This document shows positions 53,776-63,541 of a stretch of 64,000 nt of DNA, in pieces (the first letter of the stretch is position 1; each line of letters opens with the position of its first letter). Position numbers and translations under genes: made by a program. This DNA is from Aquipluma nitroreducens (GTDB lineage: Bacteria > Bacteroidota > Bacteroidia > Bacteroidales > Prolixibacteraceae), in contig NZ_AP018694.1 of the NCBI RefSeq assembly GCF_009689585.1, positions 558,001 through 622,000 on the forward strand, read 5' to 3'. The notes beneath the pieces are model-generated. The model had not been told where the DNA came from, searched no databases, and saw nothing but the letters and a program-made list of their open reading frames with translations.

Positions 53776-54323
53776 TTTATCCGGTTACCGTATTTGGCGA
53801 TCCAGTGCTTCGAAAAAAAGCACAACCAATTACAAAAGATTTTCAGGATCTGAAAGGTTTTATACAGAACATGTTTGACACTATGTACAATTCGGATGGT
53901 GTCGGGTTAGCTGCGCCTCAGGTTGGGCAAGCTGTCCGCATTTTTGTAATTGACTCGGATGTTGATGATGAAGATGAACTTCCCGGAATAAAAAAAGCGT
54001 TTATTAATCCAGAAATCGTCGAGAAATCAGGCGAAGAGTGGGTTATGAACGAAGGCTGCCTAAGTTTACCTGAAATTCGCGAAGACGTTCTGCGTCCTGA
54101 AACGGTAAAAATTAAATACGTGGACGAAGAATTCAATGAACACATTGAAACATACAGTGGATTTACCTCGCGGGTAATTCAACACGAATATGATCATTTG
54201 GAAGGTGTAATGTTTGTTGACTATCTTAATCCACTAAGGAAAAGGATTCTGAAGAGCAAATTATCAGCGATTTCCAAAGGAAAGGTCATTCCAAAGTATC
54301 GTATCAAAGTTCCCGGAAAATAA
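53772..54323 (+). CDS. def: Peptide deformylase
   Basis: This 183-residue enzyme removes the formyl group from nascent proteins. The three motifs are complete: GVGLAAPQVG (43-52), EGCLSLPE with metal Cys96, and QHEYDHLEG with His138, Glu139 and His142. It is translationally coupled to ruvX (ATGA overlap) and followed by comEC after 122 bp. Confidence 0.97.
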   Translation: MIYPVTVFGDPVLRKKAQPITKDFQDLKGFIQNMFDTMYNSDGVGLAAPQVGQAVRIFVIDSDVDDEDELPGIKKAFINPEIVEKSGEEWVMNEGCLSLPEIREDVLRPETVKIKYVDEEFNEHIETYSGFTSRVIQHEYDHLEGVMFVDYLNPLRKRILKSKLSAISKGKVIPKYRIKVPGK

Positions 54324-54445
54324 AACAAGACCGTTTCATTAGTAAAAAAAGGCCATTCGTGTAAAAAATCGGACATTCAGAAAAATTTAACTTTTCAGAA
54401 AAAACCAAACATAAGTTTCTGGCGTAACTGGTAAAAAAGTCAAAA

Positions 54446-56434
54446 ATGCCAGTTACAAGAAGCTTTTTCCAGAAGATTCCTTTTATTCGTATAACCAGCC
54501 TTTTTCTGATTGGCATTCTGGTCAATCATTTCTTCATTCTTGATACACGCCTGATTGCCATTGTTCTGGCGATCCTGATTTCGACACTGATTTTATTCTG
54601 GCATAATAGTAATTTTGTTTCCATCCAGATTCAAAATGCAATACTTGCGCTAACCATAGCACTTTTGGGAGCTTTTTATCCGAATCATTCCGTCCAAGAA
54701 AAAGATCTTGATTTTAGCAGAAAAGACTATTATTTGGCTGAAGTTTGCCAAAAGCCAGGAGAAAAAGCAAAGACTTTCCAAACCATCCTGATCATTCAAA
54801 ATGATAAATTAAAAGCGCCCGAAAAAGTCATTGCCTATTTCAGTAAGGTCGGATTTGATTCAACAATAACTACCGGAAATCAGTTAATTATCCTCGCCAA
54901 ACCGCAAGCGATCAAGAATGCCGGTAATCCGTTTGAATTCGATTATCAGTCATTGATGCACCAGCGAAACATATGGTTTTCTGTTTACCTAACAAATGGA
55001 ATGTATTTAAAGACTGGCCACCAGATTACTCATATTCGCAATTTATCCGAAAAAGTTCGGGATCGCCTGATTGCGATATTGAATGAAGCTTTGCCCAACA
55101 AGGAAGAGCGATCAGTGGTTTCGGCGCTGACTTTGGGATATCGGACAGAACTTGCCCAGGATACTCTTGATTATTTCGCATCGACAGGTGCAATGCACGT
55201 ATTGTCAGTTTCAGGATTACATGTAGCCTTAATTTACATGATTCTCGGATTTCTGCTGGCTTTTCTGAAACGGGGAAAAATTGAACCAATTATATTCTCG
55301 GTGGTCATGATTTCGTTTTTGTGGATTTATGCCTTTATTTCAGGATTTTCACCGCCAGTTCAGCGGGCAACGGTAATGTTTACCTTTGTTATTATTGGAA
55401 ATGGAATCAGAAGGCCTGTTAATATTTATAATTCGCTTACCGCTTCTGCCCTATTCCTGATTTTGCTAAATCCAAACGTTCTTTTTGATGTTGGATTTCA
55501 ACTCTCATACCTCGCCATATTGGGGATAGTCCTTATCCAACCGGTACTATACAATATTCTTGAGCTAGCTAATCCAATTCTAAAATGGACATGGAGCTTA
55601 TTTACAGTTTCTGTAGCGGCACAGCTCATGACTTTTCCACTGGGATTATTCTACTTTAATCAATTTCCGAACCTGTTTTGGCTAAGCAATTTTATAGTCG
55701 TTCCAGTTACAACTTTTATTATGTGGTTTGGTATTGCCTTTTTTATATTCAGTCCTTTTCATAGCCTTGGTTTATTCATTGGTAAAATCATTCAAAAGCT
55801 AACATACGCAATGCTTGCGGCGCTTAAAGAGATGGATGCACAGCCAATTGCTGTTTCTAAAGGAATTATTATATCAACATCACAAGTATGGCTTCTGTAC
55901 GGTGCAATAGCGATGCTTTTAATTTACGTATTCTCGAAAAAGAAACAATGGTTGTTCTATGAACTTTTCCTGATCATAGCGTTGCAATGCTCGGTACTGG
56001 TAACGAATTTCAAGTTCCTGAACCAGAAGCATATTTTTGTTTATAACACCCGAAATACCATGATCCACCTGATAAACGGGCGCAACAATTACCTGATAAC
56101 AAATGGTTCAAAAATTCCTGAAAATGATTTAAAAATGACACAAAAAGTTATGGCTCAACTAAAACTTAATAATCCGGTTATTCTTGATAAATCCAGCATT
56201 AACAATTTCCATTCGGTTGATTTAATTCTGGATGGGAATAATCTTCAATTTCTAAACTACCTAATCAGCTTTAAAGCTCAATCAAAATTTCGAAACTCCG
56301 ATATTATATCATTCCGAACACAAGATAAAAACATAAACATTTCCACCGGGTATTCAAATTCCAAAGTAAATCAGGAATTTACGATCAATTCTTACATAAA
56401 ATCAGATGGTGCATATATTCTTAATTTGAAATAA
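54446..56434 (+). CDS. ComEC/Rec2 family membrane protein
   Basis: This 662-residue protein has an N-terminal helix bundle, a DUF4131-like OB region (about 85-180), and the central competence domain with AMHVLSVSGLHVALIYM and GFSPPVQRATVMF. About ten helices follow. The metallo-beta-lactamase-like C-terminus of full ComEC is absent, replaced by about 150 residues without recognisable motifs. It could still form the DNA-uptake channel. It follows def in the same direction. Confidence 0.85.
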   Translation: MPVTRSFFQKIPFIRITSLFLIGILVNHFFILDTRLIAIVLAILISTLILFWHNSNFVSIQIQNAILALTIALLGAFYPNHSVQEKDLDFSRKDYYLAEVCQKPGEKAKTFQTILIIQNDKLKAPEKVIAYFSKVGFDSTITTGNQLIILAKPQAIKNAGNPFEFDYQSLMHQRNIWFSVYLTNGMYLKTGHQITHIRNLSEKVRDRLIAILNEALPNKEERSVVSALTLGYRTELAQDTLDYFASTGAMHVLSVSGLHVALIYMILGFLLAFLKRGKIEPIIFSVVMISFLWIYAFISGFSPPVQRATVMFTFVIIGNGIRRPVNIYNSLTASALFLILLNPNVLFDVGFQLSYLAILGIVLIQPVLYNILELANPILKWTWSLFTVSVAAQLMTFPLGLFYFNQFPNLFWLSNFIVVPVTTFIMWFGIAFFIFSPFHSLGLFIGKIIQKLTYAMLAALKEMDAQPIAVSKGIIISTSQVWLLYGAIAMLLIYVFSKKKQWLFYELFLIIALQCSVLVTNFKFLNQKHIFVYNTRNTMIHLINGRNNYLITNGSKIPENDLKMTQKVMAQLKLNNPVILDKSSINNFHSVDLILDGNNLQFLNYLISFKAQSKFRNSDIISFRTQDKNINISTGYSNSKVNQEFTINSYIKSDGAYILNLK

Positions 56435-56737
56435 TGATTCAATTTCAGGCCGGTTTACCTTGACTTAGGCCCGCAAAACATCAAAAGAAGTATCGCGCAA
56501 TACGAAAACAGAAACAATCTATATCACAAACTATTTTTTTTTGAATCCTGAAGAATACATCTTTTGAAGTTTAAACGAAATGAATTTGATTGAAAAGAAA
56601 TAAACAACTGATTTACTTCAATTTGAACCTAACACCAAGACCATCAACTTAACAAACAGGAAACATTACACAAACAAATTAATGTTTTTCAGCACATTTA
56701 TTAATGTTCGATTAACACCTATCTCATCTCAACAGTC

Positions 56738-56745
56738 TATCTTTG
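56738..56745 (+). promoter_or_regulatory. -7 box of the candidate small RNA
   Basis: TATCTTTG is a strong match to TAnnTTTG. The region holds no gene on this strand; the -33 element is weak. Confidence 0.45.
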
Positions 56746-56751
56746 TAACGT

Positions 56752-56864
56752 TATCACATTTCATAAGTTAGGTTTGATTAGTTTTATTGGTTTAGTTAGT
56801 TTAGTTAGGTTTAGTTAGGTTTAGAGAAAGGGTAGATTAGAGAATCTATCCTTTTTTCTTTTTT
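56752..56864 (+). ncRNA. Candidate small RNA with C-free repeat body and intrinsic terminator
   Basis: The 485-bp spacer 56435-56919 holds no ORF but has a -7 box (56738-56745), a roughly 80-base stretch with no C at all (from about 56766) made of GGTTTAGTTAG-like units, and a hairpin AAGGGTAGATT/AATCTATCCTT followed by TTTTCTTTTTT. The order promoter, body, terminator is that of a small RNA of about 110 nt. C-freeness means the body cannot form G-C pairs internally and stays open, like a titration or anti-sense platform. No homology claim is made. Confidence 0.45.
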
Positions 56865-56919
56865 AGCGACCGACACTTCAGCCGATAATCCAAATTAATC
56901 TCAAGGCAATCTCCTTTTA

Positions 56920-57483
56920 TTAACGATTGTCCGGATGGCAAAAACAACTCACCAAATGGTCATTAATTACACCGGTTGCCTGCAAATGTGAATAAACAAT
57001 GGTAGATCCCACAAACTTGAATCCCCTTCGTTTCAAATCATCGCTAATACGATCGGAAAGTTCCGTTTTAGCTGGTATTTCTGAGAGTTTAGCCCAACAA
57101 TTAACAATTGGCTGATAATCAACAAAACTCCACATGTACGAGTCAAAACTTCCAAATTCTTCAACCACCTCAAGAAAACGCCTGGCATTATTAATACTTG
57201 CTTCAATTTTCAATCGGTTTCGGATAATTCCTGAATTCAACATCAATTCTTCAACTTTTTGCTGATCAAAACCAGCCACTTTGTCAACATCAAAATTTTC
57301 GTACGCAATCCTGAAAGCTTCCCGCTTTTTTAGAATAGTTATCCAGCTTAAGCCAGCTTGCATACCTTCTAAAATCAAAAATTCAAACAACTTTTGATCA
57401 TCATGCAAGGGTTTTCCCCATTCTTCATCGTGATAGTTTGAATAAATCTCATTCTTTTGTGACCACTCGCATCTGTATAGCAT
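56920..57483 (-). CDS. tag: DNA-3-methyladenine glycosylase I
   Basis: This 187-residue base-excision enzyme removes 3-methyladenine. The N-terminal zinc ligands Cys5 and His18 (YRCEWSQK, NYHDEEWGKPLHDD) and the C-terminal HLVSCFCHP pair are present, as is the LEGMQAGLSWITILKKR segment with catalytic Glu39. The size is normal. It is transcribed alone on the minus strand. Confidence 0.96.
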   Translation of the reverse strand: MLYRCEWSQKNEIYSNYHDEEWGKPLHDDQKLFEFLILEGMQAGLSWITILKKREAFRIAYENFDVDKVAGFDQQKVEELMLNSGIIRNRLKIEASINNARRFLEVVEEFGSFDSYMWSFVDYQPIVNCWAKLSEIPAKTELSDRISDDLKRRGFKFVGSTIVYSHLQATGVINDHLVSCFCHPDNR

Positions 57484-57636
57484 AACAATTTGATTTCTTA
57501 AATATTCATATTCTGATAATTATAAACAATATAGGAAATACAATCAAAAAAAGATTGTATTGGCGATTGTATATCAAGGTTAATCTTTTCAAAAAATAAT
57601 TAAATTCCCAAAAGAAATCCATTTCGGGTAAAATAT

Positions 57637-57644
57637 TATTTTTG
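57637..57644 (+). promoter_or_regulatory. -7 box and long leader of the TPR protein gene
   Basis: TATTTTTG matches TAnnTTTG. The transcript would have an untranslated leader of about 155 nt up to 57808. It contains TATCTGTG...CACAGATA, a perfect 8-bp stem with a 15-nt loop (about 57752-57782). I see no uORF family member there. The 325-bp spacer holds nothing else. Confidence 0.4.
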
Positions 57645-57808
57645 CTATGTATAAATTGCACCGCCTGAAACGTACGAGCCATAGCGCTTTTCGTTTAAAA
57701 TGGCAGCACAAATAAATGAATTAAAAGTAATTTCGAAGTGGAAGCCTCCCTATCTGTGAGTTCCATAAGAACGCACAGATATACAATACATTAACACCAT
57801 ATCGTCGA

Positions 57809-59767
57809 GTGAAAAAACTGATATTTATACTTTTCATACTAAGTTCAAATCTGACTTTCAGTCAGTTGAACATCAGCTATTACATGGAAGTAGGCGAAAC
57901 GCGCATTCAGATCGGTAATTATGTTGGGGCCATCGAAAATTTCAATATTGTAATTCGGTTTAGGCCACACTTACCCGAGCCTTATTATTTCAGAGGAGTT
58001 GCTAAACACCAGCTTGAGGACTTTCGCGGCGCTATTAAGGATTACGACAAGGCCATTGAAATAAAACCTTTCTATCCTGACGCATTCATGAACCGTGGAT
58101 TAGCTTACTTACAAATTAATGATTTTGCAAAAGCTATTGCTGATTACGACCGGGCAATTGAGCTCAATCCCAACGATGCAAACATTTACAACAACCGGGG
58201 GATTGCCAAAATTTCGATGAAAGATATTGATGGAGCGATTGCTGATTACAACAAGGCGCTGAAAATCAATCCGAAATTTACGAATAGCTTCATCAACAGA
58301 AGTAATGCGCTTTTGATGAAAAATGACATTAAAGGAGCAATTAAGGATTTAAATCAGGCTATTATAATCAGACCTCATTATGCAAACGCCTATTTATTAA
58401 GAGGTTTAGCCCGATTCGAGCTAAATGATTATGCTTCGGCGCTGCGCGATTTTGATCAGTGTATTAAACTTGACCCCCAAAACGCGAATGCGTTTAATAA
58501 CCGCGGTATTGTAAAGCAAAAACTTGAAGACTTTAAAGGGGCCATAAACGATTATAATCTGGCATTACAACTTGATCCGACAATGGCAAATGCCTATATG
58601 AACCGCGGAATTGCCAAAGAAAATCTAAAAATTCAAGGCTTTGAGCAAGATTATGCCATTGCAGCCAAACTCGATCCCAAATTTGCATTCAATCCGAAAG
58701 ATGTTGATTATAGTGCTTTAGCTCAGGCAAATAATAAATCAGGACAACCTGCACAACAAAATCAAGCTCAGGCACAAGCGACATCTCAAAGTCAGGCCCA
58801 AACAACTCAAAATCAAAACACAACGGGGCAAAATACCGGCACTACAGCACAAAAGTCTGATCCTGATGAAAATGCAGAACCTAAAAAAGAAACCAAGGAA
58901 GAAAGAGACCGAAGACGGTACAAATTGTCGCTTGCCGATACACGCGATTTACCCTCAGCAAAAGAAGAAGTGGTTGATGATGGCCGCATTCAGAACAAAA
59001 ATATTGTGATCGATTTACAACCCATATTCGTCCTCTCGTCGCATAGCAAAAACTCTTCAGATTATGACCAGATTCAATATTATAACTTTGAGCTGGAAGC
59101 TATTAATAATTACAACAATTATGATCCGGTGGTTACAATCTCCAATAAACCAGCCATTGATCAGACAAACAATTATAAAAACTACATTTTATACTTCAAC
59201 GAGCGAATAAAAAACAACAGTCAGGAAAGTATGAATTTTTTGAGTAGAGGTATTTTTTATTGCCTGATTGACGATTATACCAGCTCGATGAACGACCTGC
59301 AAAAAGCCATTAATCTGAATGGCAAAAATGCACTGACCTATTTTTCAAGAGCCAATTGCAGAATGAAAATGGCCGATCTGGTTGAAGTGATCAAGCAAAC
59401 GTCTGATGCAATTAAAGTTCCGTTAAAAAGCAATCCAAAGCAAAAAAACGAAACTACAACAGAGACGATAACAGATTACACCGATGTTTTGAACGATTAT
59501 GCAAGCTGTCTCCAGATTAACCCGCAATTTCCGTATGGTTATTTCAATCAGGCATTTGTGAAATGCAAATTACGCGATTATCAAGGCGCTTTGGCCGACC
59601 TGAATAAAGCGATTGAAATTGAAAAAGATTTCGCTGAAGCATACTTTAATCGTGGATTAACTAAAATTTATCTGGACGATGTTGAAGGCGGTGCCATGGA
59701 TTTAAGTAAAGCCGGTGAACTGGGAATTCAGGATGCCTACAATATCATTAAACGGTATTGCAATTAA
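57809..59767 (+). CDS. Secreted tetratricopeptide-repeat protein
   Basis: This 652-residue protein starts with GTG and has a signal peptide (about 1-19). Seven or eight TPRs (about 25-285, phrase PYYFRGVAKHQLEDFRGAIK and relatives) are followed by a Gln/Thr/Ala linker (about 310-350), a charged region, and a second TPR block (about 475-650). The two blocks separated by a flexible linker suggest a periplasmic scaffold. Partners are unknown; rarA follows on the same strand after 40 bp. Confidence 0.88.
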   Translation: MKKLIFILFILSSNLTFSQLNISYYMEVGETRIQIGNYVGAIENFNIVIRFRPHLPEPYYFRGVAKHQLEDFRGAIKDYDKAIEIKPFYPDAFMNRGLAYLQINDFAKAIADYDRAIELNPNDANIYNNRGIAKISMKDIDGAIADYNKALKINPKFTNSFINRSNALLMKNDIKGAIKDLNQAIIIRPHYANAYLLRGLARFELNDYASALRDFDQCIKLDPQNANAFNNRGIVKQKLEDFKGAINDYNLALQLDPTMANAYMNRGIAKENLKIQGFEQDYAIAAKLDPKFAFNPKDVDYSALAQANNKSGQPAQQNQAQAQATSQSQAQTTQNQNTTGQNTGTTAQKSDPDENAEPKKETKEERDRRRYKLSLADTRDLPSAKEEVVDDGRIQNKNIVIDLQPIFVLSSHSKNSSDYDQIQYYNFELEAINNYNNYDPVVTISNKPAIDQTNNYKNYILYFNERIKNNSQESMNFLSRGIFYCLIDDYTSSMNDLQKAINLNGKNALTYFSRANCRMKMADLVEVIKQTSDAIKVPLKSNPKQKNETTTETITDYTDVLNDYASCLQINPQFPYGYFNQAFVKCKLRDYQGALADLNKAIEIEKDFAEAYFNRGLTKIYLDDVEGGAMDLSKAGELGIQDAYNIIKRYCN

Positions 59768-59807
59768 CTGTATCTTCGGCTGAGGATAAAAATCAACTCG
59801 AAACACT

Positions 59808-61091
59808 ATGCAATTTGCCAACCAACCTCTTGCCGAACGCTTGCGACCCGCAACTTTAGACGATTATATTGGGCAGGAACACCTGATTGGTGAAGGAGCT
59901 GTTTTGCGCAAAATGATTGAATCTGGCAAAATCTCATCCTTTCTTTTATGGGGACCTCCGGGTGTTGGCAAAACAACTCTGGCAAAAATTATTGCCAATA
60001 CACTAAACAGACCATTTCATACATTAAGTGCCATTAATTCAGGAGTTAAGGACATTCGGGATGTGATTGAAAAAGCGCAGCGAAATCAATTTTTCAACCA
60101 GCCAAATCCTATCCTTTTTATTGATGAAATTCACCGTTTCAGCAAATCGCAGCAAGATTCGTTACTGGGGGCTGTAGAACAGGGAATTGTTACACTGATC
60201 GGTGCAACAACCGAAAATCCATCTTTCGAAGTGATTTCGCCACTTTTATCGCGTTGCCAGGTTTATGTACTTAAACATCTGGATAAAAAAGACTTGTTAA
60301 AAATCGTTGAAATGGCCTTGACCAAAGATCCTTATCTGAAAACAAGGAAGATCGAAATCAGGGAAGATGAAGCTTTGCTGCGTTTCTCGGGCGGCGACGC
60401 CCGCAAGTTGCTCAATGTGCTTGAACTGGTCGTAAATGCTGATGAAAACGAAAATACAATCATTACCAACGACATAGTCATTGACAGGCTTCAGAATAAC
60501 ATGGCTATTTACGATAAGAACGGGGAAATGCATTACGACATTATCTCTGCCTTTATCAAAAGTATGCGTGGAAGCGACCCTGATGCTTCGGTTTACTGGC
60601 TTGCCCGCATGATTGATGGTGGTGAAGACGTAAAATTCATTGCCCGGCGGATGTTGATACTTGCAGCGGAAGATATTGGACTTGCCAATCCCAATGCTTT
60701 ACTTCTGGCGCAAAGTACCTTCGATGCTGTTCATAAAATCGGTTATCCAGAAGCCCGGATCATACTTTCGCAATGCGCCATTTACCTAGCCACTTCAGCA
60801 AAAAGCAATTCAGCATACATGGCCATTGATGACGCGCTTGCTCTTGTAAAATCAACTGGCGATCTACCTGTGCCACTGCATATTCGCAACGCTCCAACTA
60901 AACTTATGAAAGAGCTGGGCTATGGAAAAGATTACAAATACGCCCATTCGTTCGAGAAAAATTTTGCTGAACAAGATTTTCTGCCTCAGGAAGTTAAAAC
61001 GCACCGATTTTACACTCCCCAGAATAATCCCCTTGAAATAAAAATACTAGAACGTTTAAAAAGCCTTTGGGGAAAACGTTACAGCAAATAA
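59808..61091 (+). CDS. rarA: Replication-associated recombination protein A (RarA/MgsA)
   Basis: This 427-residue AAA+ ATPase acts at stalled forks. The Walker A is LLWGPPGVGKTTLAK (49-57 core), Walker B LFIDEIHRF, sensor ATTENPSFE, and the C-terminal MgsA tetramerisation region (RGSDPDASVYWLARMI, GLANPNALLLA) are all present. The start after MQFANQPLAERLRP is typical. Confidence 0.95.
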   Translation: MQFANQPLAERLRPATLDDYIGQEHLIGEGAVLRKMIESGKISSFLLWGPPGVGKTTLAKIIANTLNRPFHTLSAINSGVKDIRDVIEKAQRNQFFNQPNPILFIDEIHRFSKSQQDSLLGAVEQGIVTLIGATTENPSFEVISPLLSRCQVYVLKHLDKKDLLKIVEMALTKDPYLKTRKIEIREDEALLRFSGGDARKLLNVLELVVNADENENTIITNDIVIDRLQNNMAIYDKNGEMHYDIISAFIKSMRGSDPDASVYWLARMIDGGEDVKFIARRMLILAAEDIGLANPNALLLAQSTFDAVHKIGYPEARIILSQCAIYLATSAKSNSAYMAIDDALALVKSTGDLPVPLHIRNAPTKLMKELGYGKDYKYAHSFEKNFAEQDFLPQEVKTHRFYTPQNNPLEIKILERLKSLWGKRYSK

Positions 61092-61342
61092 GGGTCTAGC
61101 AAGAATCACCGCAAACAAAAAAATCGGGGTATCCTAGTTTTCTGATTTTTAACGGGATATTACAAATCGATTAAAATATCTTGGCAAGAAAAGTAGGGTC
61201 ACAACTTGCATTCTCGGATTTGTAAATGTAGAACAATTGTGCAGCTATGATTCCGCATATAATCAAGAAATGATTAATTAGAATTAAAACATTATTACAA
61301 TAAAAAAGAAAAAGAGTAGTTTCGTACAAGCTAGACCAAACG

Positions 61343-62098
61343 ATGAACTTAATTCAAAATACCATACAATCCTTTAACAAAGTGGCTTTGGCTGATTTGG
61401 ACCAAGTTAAACTCATGAACAGGATTGATCAAAAGTTTTGTTTACATATAACATATTTACCAGCTATTTTAGATGCAATTCGGAGTCATTATTCGGTTTT
61501 AGCCATCGAAGGTGAAACTATTTTCGAGTACGACAATACATACTTTGACACGGTAGATGATCAAATGTTTCTCAGCCATCAAAATGGCAAACTAAACCGA
61601 TTCAAAATCAGAATCCGAAAGTACGTGCAAACCAACAATAACTTTCTGGAAGTAAAATTCAAAAATAACAAAGGACGGACAATCAAAGAACGCATGGAAC
61701 GATCAAATTTTGAGTCGAATTTTACGCACGATGAACTGAGCTTTATCAGCAAAACAACATCATGCTATTCGGGTCTGAAAATCGAGCCTAAAATCAGAAG
61801 CTATTTTAATCGACTCACATTGATCGATAACGAATTTACGGAACGGATAACTATTGACTTCGTCCCAGGATTCAAAAACGACGAAAGAGAAATAACTCTT
61901 AACAATCTGGTTATTATTGAAATAAAACAAAGCAAAACGGCGAAACCAACATTAATTATTAACGCTCTGAAAGAAAATAAAATCAGGAAGCAAGGGTTTA
62001 GTAAATATTGCATTGGGCGCGCCTTACTCGAAGAAAATATCAAGAAAAATAATTTTAAACCACTTCTGATTAAGATCAGAAAAGACTATTACAACTAA
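61343..62098 (+). CDS. VTC domain polyphosphate-polymerase-like protein
   Basis: This 251-residue protein is a VTC tunnel-fold domain (LMNRIDQKFCLH, NTYFDTVDDQMFLSH, RFKIRIRKY, EVKFKNNKGRT, VIIEIKQSKT) that in relatives polymerises or binds polyphosphate. The basic and Glu residues lining the tunnel are conserved. It is followed by DUF4956 and DUF2490 genes in a tight operon, a combination repeatedly seen with VTC domains in bacteria. Confidence 0.88.
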   Translation: MNLIQNTIQSFNKVALADLDQVKLMNRIDQKFCLHITYLPAILDAIRSHYSVLAIEGETIFEYDNTYFDTVDDQMFLSHQNGKLNRFKIRIRKYVQTNNNFLEVKFKNNKGRTIKERMERSNFESNFTHDELSFISKTTSCYSGLKIEPKIRSYFNRLTLIDNEFTERITIDFVPGFKNDEREITLNNLVIIEIKQSKTAKPTLIINALKENKIRKQGFSKYCIGRALLEENIKKNNFKPLLIKIRKDYYN

Positions 62099-62108
62099 AC
62101 AATCAATT

Positions 62109-62780
62109 ATGCGCTTATTGAACGTGGTGTTACAAATTGTACAGAGTTCCGAAGAGTTAAAATTTTTCGGCATCAAACTAATTAATATGGAAGACTTCTT
62201 GTCGTTATTGATAAGGTTTTCGCTTAATCTGCTCGTAATAGTTGCCATTGTAGTTGGCTTATATGCAAAAAACAGCAAACGCAAAGACTTCTACTTCAGC
62301 TACATTGCGGTAAGTATGGTTATATTTTTGCTTTGCTTTCTGTTGGTCAGTGTAAAAATTGAGTTGGGCTTTGCGCTCGGGCTTTTTGCGGTTTTTGGAA
62401 TTATCAGATACCGAACAGATGCCATTCCTATCAAAGAAATGACCTATCTGTTTGTCGTAATTGGGATTTCAGTAATCAATGCGCTTGCCAATAAAAAAAT
62501 CAGTTATGCCGAGTTGATTACAACCAATCTGTTAATTGTTGGTGGTTTATATATTCTTGAGAAAATTCTCCATCTGCGACAAGAAATCTCTTACCGGGTT
62601 ATTTACGAAAAGATTGAAAATGTTCAGGCAGGAAAAGACGATGAATTACTTGCCGACCTAAAACTAAGAACTGGAAAAAACATCAAACGATTTGAGATAG
62701 AACGTATTGATTTTCTGAGAGACGTTGCTTACATCAATATTTTCTTCGATATTAATGGCAAAAACAAATCAGACCTATGA
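62109..62780 (+). CDS. DUF4956 family membrane protein
   Basis: This 223-residue protein has four or five membrane helices (about 30-145) followed by a cytoplasmic domain (about 150-223, LRTGKNIKRFEIERIDFLRD). It belongs to DUF4956, commonly paired with VTC proteins and suspected to form the membrane partner for polyphosphate handling. A start at 62187 is also possible but would lose the conserved FFGIKLIN. It overlaps the DUF2490 gene by 4 bp. Confidence 0.85.
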   Translation: MRLLNVVLQIVQSSEELKFFGIKLINMEDFLSLLIRFSLNLLVIVAIVVGLYAKNSKRKDFYFSYIAVSMVIFLLCFLLVSVKIELGFALGLFAVFGIIRYRTDAIPIKEMTYLFVVIGISVINALANKKISYAELITTNLLIVGGLYILEKILHLRQEISYRVIYEKIENVQAGKDDELLADLKLRTGKNIKRFEIERIDFLRDVAYINIFFDINGKNKSDL

Positions 62781-63439
62781 GAATCAGAATCTACCTACTC
62801 CTACTAGCCATTCTATTCAATTTCGTTAGCTATGCACAAACCGATCCTTCAACCTGGATTGAACTGGGTTTTAGTAAGAAGGTTGTTAAAAACCTGAAAG
62901 TTGAATTTAATCCGGAATTAAGGCTGTTTTGTGATTTTAAGATGGATACCTACATTTTGGAAGGTGGGCTTTCATACAAACTTCACAAATACCTCACTAT
63001 TGCAGGATATTACCGGTACGAAAAAGAATGGGATTATAAAAAAAGTACCGGTGCTTATAAAGGTCAGGTAGCATCAAACCGAATAGCCTTTGACGCAAAA
63101 TCTGGATTTGATTTAAATCGATTCGATTTCCAATTCAGGTTAAGATACACCAATGGCGCTGACTTTGACCAAACCACTGATGACAAAGCGTCCTATTTCA
63201 GATACCGTGCAAAAATCGACTATGATATTAAAGGGAGTAAATTTGCTCCTTATTTTTCAGTTGAAGCTTTTCACGATTTGATTTTAGATCATGTTGACAA
63301 AGTTCGATATACAGGTGGATTGAGTTATCCGATAAATGACCGCCATGAACTTGGCTTGTTCTACAGATTTCAGGATTATTCTGAAGCAGATAAATCTGGT
63401 ACAAATATCATCGGAATTGGCTACAGCTTGAAATTTTAA
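62777..63439 (+). CDS. DUF2490 outer-membrane protein
   Basis: This 220-residue protein has a signal peptide (about 1-20, SYAQ) and alternating beta-strands, with KNLKVEFNPELRL and a C-terminal GIGYSLKF typical of DUF2490 barrels. It is the third gene of the VTC operon (ATGA overlap), giving a cytoplasm-inner membrane-outer membrane set. Transport of a phosphate polymer or phospho-compound is a possible theme. Confidence 0.85.
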   Translation: MRIRIYLLLLAILFNFVSYAQTDPSTWIELGFSKKVVKNLKVEFNPELRLFCDFKMDTYILEGGLSYKLHKYLTIAGYYRYEKEWDYKKSTGAYKGQVASNRIAFDAKSGFDLNRFDFQFRLRYTNGADFDQTTDDKASYFRYRAKIDYDIKGSKFAPYFSVEAFHDLILDHVDKVRYTGGLSYPINDRHELGLFYRFQDYSEADKSGTNIIGIGYSLKF

Positions 63440-63517
63440 TCACTAAAATCCAATAACCCGGAAAGACAAAACAGAAAACGGCTTCCATTTTTATTTGAAA
63501 TGAGCAGTTAAATGAAT

Positions 63518-63525
63518 TATCTTCG
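63518..63525 (+). promoter_or_regulatory. -7-like box of kdsA
   Basis: TATCTTCG, one base from TAnnTTTG, lies 17 bp before the kdsA ATG. The same variant precedes the fucose regulator. Confidence 0.3.
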
Positions 63526-63541
63526 TGAAAAATATACGACA

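Noticed and set aside
56771-56824. Tandem GGTTTAGTTAG units as a CRISPR array
   Set aside because: Units are too short and contiguous, with no spacers and no cas genes; read as part of a candidate small RNA.
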